Below, piece after piece: positions 60,181 to 64,000 of a DNA stretch of 64,000 nucleotides (the stretch's first letter is position 1; the number at the start of each line of letters is the position of its first letter). The translations under genes were made by a program, and so were the position numbers. The stretch is from Theodoxus fluviatilis (Eukaryota; Mollusca; Gastropoda; Cycloneritida; Neritidae), in assembly GCA_034096865.1 (NCBI GenBank), contig JAWQFJ010016250.1, forward strand, positions 43,501 to 107,500, read 5' to 3'. Under the pieces are notes generated by a model. The model was given only the letters and a program-made list of their open reading frames with translations. It had not been told where the DNA came from and ran no database searches.

Positions 60181-60281
60181 CTGGGGGAAGGGGGAGGAAG
60201 GGAAGAGAGAATGAGAATAAGTGGGTGCGTGGGTGGGAGAGAGAGGGTTGGGGAGAGAGAGGGAGGGAGGGAGGGAGAGAG

Positions 60282-60373
<92 letters not shown>

Positions 60374-60375
60374 GA
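60116..60375. repeat. (GA)n with GGGA interruptions
   Basis: GA runs at 60116-60178 and 60284-60375 around a G-rich segment. Confidence 0.95.
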
Positions 60376-60745
60376 GAGCGATGAAAGCGAGGAGGGCGTG
60401 ATGGTGGAGTGGGGGGGTGGTCACACAGGCAATAAGGTCACAATGGTTACTTCCCTTGACATCAGCAATTTAACCGTCGATGTCTTCATCGTTCTTACTG
60501 TCCTGTAAGATAAAGCTATTGCTTTTATTTATGGACACAATGTTTATATCACGATCTCGAGCCCTTGACCCTTTACCTTCGGATCATCGGGCCATGTTAT
60601 CAGTCTATTGCAGAGGTGACAGAATAAAGCTTTTGAGCATTGAACCTGTAAGAGATCAGAGGATATGCATGAAGACACTGGAGTAAAAAGCGTAGGAAGG
60701 TGCTATGGGCACAAAAGAGAATCAACGAACGAAACCCGCTGACAA
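60376..60745. other. Unassigned, possibly LINE-derived
   Basis: No recognisable domain. Its position just upstream of the LINE D fragment may mean it is the decayed 5' part. Confidence 0.3.
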
Positions 60746-61119
60746 ATCTGGAACATTATTCGATGTGCAGGTACAGTCTTCTCTTCTGTATGCATCCGAT
60801 CTCTGGGGTCTGAAAGAGCAATCCGGTGTTGAAAGGGCTCATCTGTTCGCATGTTGAGCGCTTCTTAAATGTCCATTCAAAGACACCGAATAATTTGGTT
60901 TATGGCGAAACTGGAAGATTTCCACTTATAGAAAATAGCACAATAAGAGCCATTAAGTACTGGTTTAGACTACAGAAAATGCCACAATGTCAATATATTC
61001 ATTCTAGAAGTTTCAAATTTTTGATCGATGGACGAGGATATATCAAAACAAAATATACTGCAATGTTTATTCACTACGAGCTGAAACGTTGCCTTCAACA
61101 CCTCCAAGAAGGGGAGTAA
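60746..61119 (+). mobile_element. LINE fragment D, CCHC family relative
   Basis: The + strand reads LFDVQVQSSLLYASDLWGLK and VERAHLFAC, then after a shift FLNVHSKTPNNLVYGETGRF, PLIENSTIRAIKYWFRLQKM, ending in CLQHLQEGE and a stop at 61117-61119. It aligns with the same region of the minus-strand LINEs at 62560-62450 and 38820-38700. The knuckle domain is missing. Confidence 0.8.
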
Positions 61120-61439
61120 TTCAGTGGTAGTGCAAGAGCATATCGAAAAATGCCCCCCCCCCCCCTTCACTACACCCCCACCCCCCACCCCCCACCCCTC
61201 CCCGGGGAATCTTTCCATTAATAACCGGTAGTACATCAATGCTAATAAGCGCAGTATGTGACAAGGAAAAGCTCCCCACAGCTCGTGTTCCCAAACCCCC
61301 CACCCCCCCGATCCCTTCCCAACACCCCTTATCTGCTGTCCTGTGATCCAGAGAGAAGTGTATTCGTGTGGTTATTTTTTTTTCTACCTTCATGTAATCA
61401 CTCGCAATTTACTGTCCATTCCAGAATGTGTTTGTAAAT
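61120..61439. other. C-rich segment
   Basis: C runs at 61152-61205 and 61297-61312 could form G-quadruplexes on the minus strand. Nothing else seen. Confidence 0.5.
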
Positions 61440-61487
61440 TATGTAAAGATTGTTTTTGGCTGTCGGCCATGCAATAAAGATATCAAA

Positions 61488-61488
<1 letters not shown>
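61440..61488 (+). mobile_element. LINE 3' terminus, short
   Basis: Reads tttttggctgtcggccatgcaataaagatatcaaa then (TC)n: GGC stem and AATAAA directly against (TC)n, as in the other 3' ends. Confidence 0.5.
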
Positions 61489-61519
<31 letters not shown>

Positions 61520-61581
61520 TCTCTCTCTGTCCGTCTTTCCGTCCGTCCATCCGTCCGTCCGTCCGTCTGTATGTCTGTCTG

Positions 61582-61637
<56 letters not shown>

Positions 61638-61654
61638 ATACACACACACACTTA

Positions 61655-61688
<34 letters not shown>

Positions 61689-61734
61689 CGGGGTGGGGTG
61701 GGGTGATAGAGATAGATAGATAGAGAGAGAGAGA
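61489..61734. repeat. (TC)n, (CCGT)n, (CA)n, (GATA)n compound repeat
   Basis: TC, then TCCG/TCTG units (61529-61582), about 45 CA units with interruptions, a GGGGT run and GATA/GA units. Confidence 0.95.
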
Positions 61735-63042
61735 TGAACGAACGAATGTACGAACGAATGAATCGTTTATTCTAGTGAAACCACCGGCCCATTACAACTC
61801 AACTACAAATAATATGCCTCATCGGCCACCGCAGTACAAATCGCTTCTTGTCTTCTCTTAAACGTATAATACAGAAACATAGCAACCGTGCGTACTATTT
61901 TCGGCTCTTCCAGTGACAAGAGTGTCTTAACGTCACATGCATTCGTATTCGTCACCAACTTGGAGATGTACATTCGTAAATCCTCATAGACAGGACATTC
62001 AAACAACAAATGCATTTCACTTTCGTCAACTTCAGAGCAAGCTGGGCACAGATAAGGATTATCAGAACCGCTCTTTTGTAAATCTATACTTGTGAGTGAA
62101 CATGTTGCTAAACCCTGTCCTAAAATGAACATACACATCTAGGAAAACTTTTTAATACAATATAAACAAATATATTCTCTCATCCAGTCTGTCTTGAAGT
62201 ATCTGTAGAACGCGTATCTACCACTCCCTGCCAATGAATTTGTCCAACCATTTCTGTATTCAATGATAGGCCCTTTCTGATCTCTAACAAGAACTTCGAC
62301 TCGTTTTGCACAGTCTGACTACACCATACATCCGCAAATCCATATCTGTACAATATTTCTTCTATTTTGTATGCCCAAATATCGTAATTGTCAGAGAGAA
62401 GCGTCATCTTAGAAACATTGTAAGGGTAACGCGTAGGATCCATGTTTAACACACGTAACCAAATCTAATAACACGTAGCGTTGCATTGATGTACAGTGGA
62501 CATCTTCTAATTTCTCCATACAACATCAAGTTAGGAGCTTGCGAAGGAACATAAAGAAATATTTTCATTGCTTGTAGATGTACATATTCCACTACCAAAC
62601 AGCTACATAGGCCCCACAGCTCTGGTGTATACAAAAGTACAGGCTGTATCTGGGTAGAAAACATTCTGAAGTATACACCCGGTGAAATATTTCCAAATCT
62701 TCGTAAGCGTTTGGTCATTTGGATCATACCTGCTTTTGCTCTAAATACAAGATCAGACTGTAACATACGGATGGACAGTCTCGAAGTGAACAATGCTCCA
62801 AGATATCTGTATTCATTAACAGTCTCAATTTTCTCTGTACCCAGATACCACTTCACATGGCGCACTAGATAAGCACCATTTCTGAAGACAATGATTTTTT
62901 TTGTTGATTTACATAAAGACCAACTGTGTCAGAACCTTCTTTGAGATGATGTAGTTGTTTTTGCAGACCCACAGCTGTGTCTGAGATAGGAACAATGTCA
63001 TCCGCGAACAACAACAGATATATGGCCGTGGAGTCAGGCATG

Positions 63043-63045
<3 letters not shown>
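61735..63045 (-). mobile_element. LINE fragment B, CCHC family, with FADD box
   Basis: On the minus strand from the (TC)n edge: YLLLFADDIVPISDTAVGLQ (motif C, intact FADD, about 63030-62975), LYVNQQK, a frameshift in an A run, KIIVFRNG, then VNEYRYLGALFTSRLSIRML, LLYTPELWG, APNLMLYGEIRRCPLYINAT. After more shifts come TRYPYNVSKM and the knuckle CPACSEVDESEMHLLFECP (C-x2-C-x8-H-x4-C), ending at 61803. The 3' UTR has gggccggtgg, AATAAA and (TTCG)n. It is the longest member of its family here. A C-terminal CCHC knuckle occurs in Tx1/L1/R1/I-type elements. Confidence 0.93.

Positions 63046-63106
<61 letters not shown>
63046..63106. repeat. (GA)n microsatellite
   Basis: About 29 GA units separating LINE fragments A and B, which lie head to tail. 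Confidence 0.97.
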
Positions 63107-63109
<3 letters not shown>

Positions 63110-63818
63110 ACGAACGAAATACTTTATTTGTTTAGGCCTCTGGCCCATCACAACATACTTGTTTTTACATCACTCTTGTTGTGCTGACGGCATCTCTTCT
63201 TCTCCTAAATGCATGCAGCAAGTACAGTGCCACAGATCTGATCGTATTGACATTGTCGGATGCCAGCACCATCGCAATATCAACACGTTTAGCTACATCA
63301 AACAAATTAAAAACATAATTTTGCCTTATATCTGCGTAGGCCGGGCATCTAAACAGGAAATGAATCTCATCTTCATCTTCCTCATTGCATGATGGACAAA
63401 GGAAAGATCGTTGAGGATCATTTGTGAAGCGGTGTCTGTGGATGATTAAATCGCTAAAACCGGCACGAAAACGGACAAATACATCTTTGAGGATTCGCCG
63501 ATCAATCGTGCACAAATACTGTTCCCGGCTGAAAAGACATTTGAATTGCCTATAGAAGGCATACCTTTCACTGCTTGCAAGGGAGTTGTACCAAACTTGT
63601 ACATATTCGGTTATTAGACGTTCCCGCAGCTCCTTTAGGAATTGCTTCTCATTCTGTACATATTGCAATCTCCACAAATTTTCAAAATTGTGTTTACACA
63701 GCAATGTTTGTATGTCCTGCTCCCAATGTTTCTCTCCAGACTGTAGTAGCATGTTGTATACCTTACGAGGATATCTAGTTAGGTCCATTCGCAAGATTCG
63801 CAACCAATATCTAATTGC

Positions 63819-63820
<2 letters not shown>
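63107..63820 (-). mobile_element. LINE fragment A, intact C-terminal domain
   Basis: On the minus strand it starts at the (TC)n edge with AIRYWLRILRMDLTRYPRKV and stays open for about 218 codons to the stop at 63165. It includes RRILKDVFVRFRAGFSDLI and the knuckle CPSCNEEDEDEIHFLFRCP. The unbroken frame shows a young copy. The 3' UTR is only about 55 bp, with gggccagaggcc, AATAAA and (TTCG)n, and then (TC)n. It is 5'-truncated directly at (TC)n. Confidence 0.93.
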
Positions 63821-63861
<41 letters not shown>

Positions 63862-63875
63862 AGAGAGAGAGAGCG

Positions 63876-63921
<46 letters not shown>

Positions 63922-64000
63922 AGGGAGGGAGGGAGGGGGGAGGGAGGGAGGGAGGGAGGGAGAGAGAGAGAGAGGGAGAGAGAGAGAGAGAGAGAGAGAG
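63821..64000. repeat. (GA)n with GGGA blocks
   Basis: GA runs broken by GGGAGGGA at 63855 and 63915-63965, continuing past the right edge. Confidence 0.97.

Overview
This is eukaryotic, repeat-dense, intron-bearing animal DNA, most likely from a mollusc and perhaps a marine gastropod. The placement is an inference. It rests on (i) long (TC)n, (CA)n and (GGA)n simple repeats, (ii) many decayed non-LTR retrotransposons (LINEs), a Penelope-like fragment and SINE/MITE/foldback elements, (iii) a dispersed element full of tandem AGGTCA half-sites ending in a GGAC run, a type I associate with mollusc genomes, and (iv) a THAP ORF next to a YqaJ-associated-type ORF start, a type I associate with aquatic invertebrates. 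There are no prokaryotic features, operons or CRISPR arrays.

The only credible host gene is on the minus strand: a PAR/CES-2-type bZIP transcription factor. Three exons are visible (41525-41487, 32484-32395, 30766-30184). They have consensus splice sites and matching codon phases, and the last carries the whole bZIP domain and the stop. More 5' exons must lie at higher coordinates or outside the window. Almost everything else is repeat or mobile DNA, much of it inside the 9-kb and 1.6-kb introns of this gene.

Layout. 1-1.6 kb: CATCTCCACCTCC minisatellite. 1.6-3.06 kb: LINE reverse-transcriptase relic split by a SINE with an 8-bp target-site duplication (TSD). 3.1-4.9 kb: LINE 3' ends in (TC)n and a 0.7-kb repeat also present at 21.7 kb. 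5.8-7.8 kb: decayed DNA-transposon-like block with a YqaJ-associated-type ORF start, a THAP ORF and a retroposon insertion. 8.4-11.6 kb: 3.2-kb polypurine (GGA)n. 12-20 kb: mostly unassigned. 20.6-22.4 kb: RTE LINE, Penelope-like GIY-YIG fragment and the second copy of the 0.7-kb repeat. 24.7-26.1 kb: diverged tandem array. 28-41.5 kb: bZIP gene, with MITE, LINE and foldback insertions. 41.9-45 kb: RTE and other LINE fragments. 46-53.6 kb: inverted-repeat elements and the AGGTCA element. 54.9-64 kb: LINE fragments, many strung between (TC)n tracts.

The most interesting pattern is that one group of LINEs is consistently flanked by (TC)n on its own sense strand. Its members share a GGCC-type 3' stem, an AATAAA-like signal and a (TTCG)n or (AATC)n tail. 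This fits a lineage that inserts into (TC)n microsatellites or creates them.
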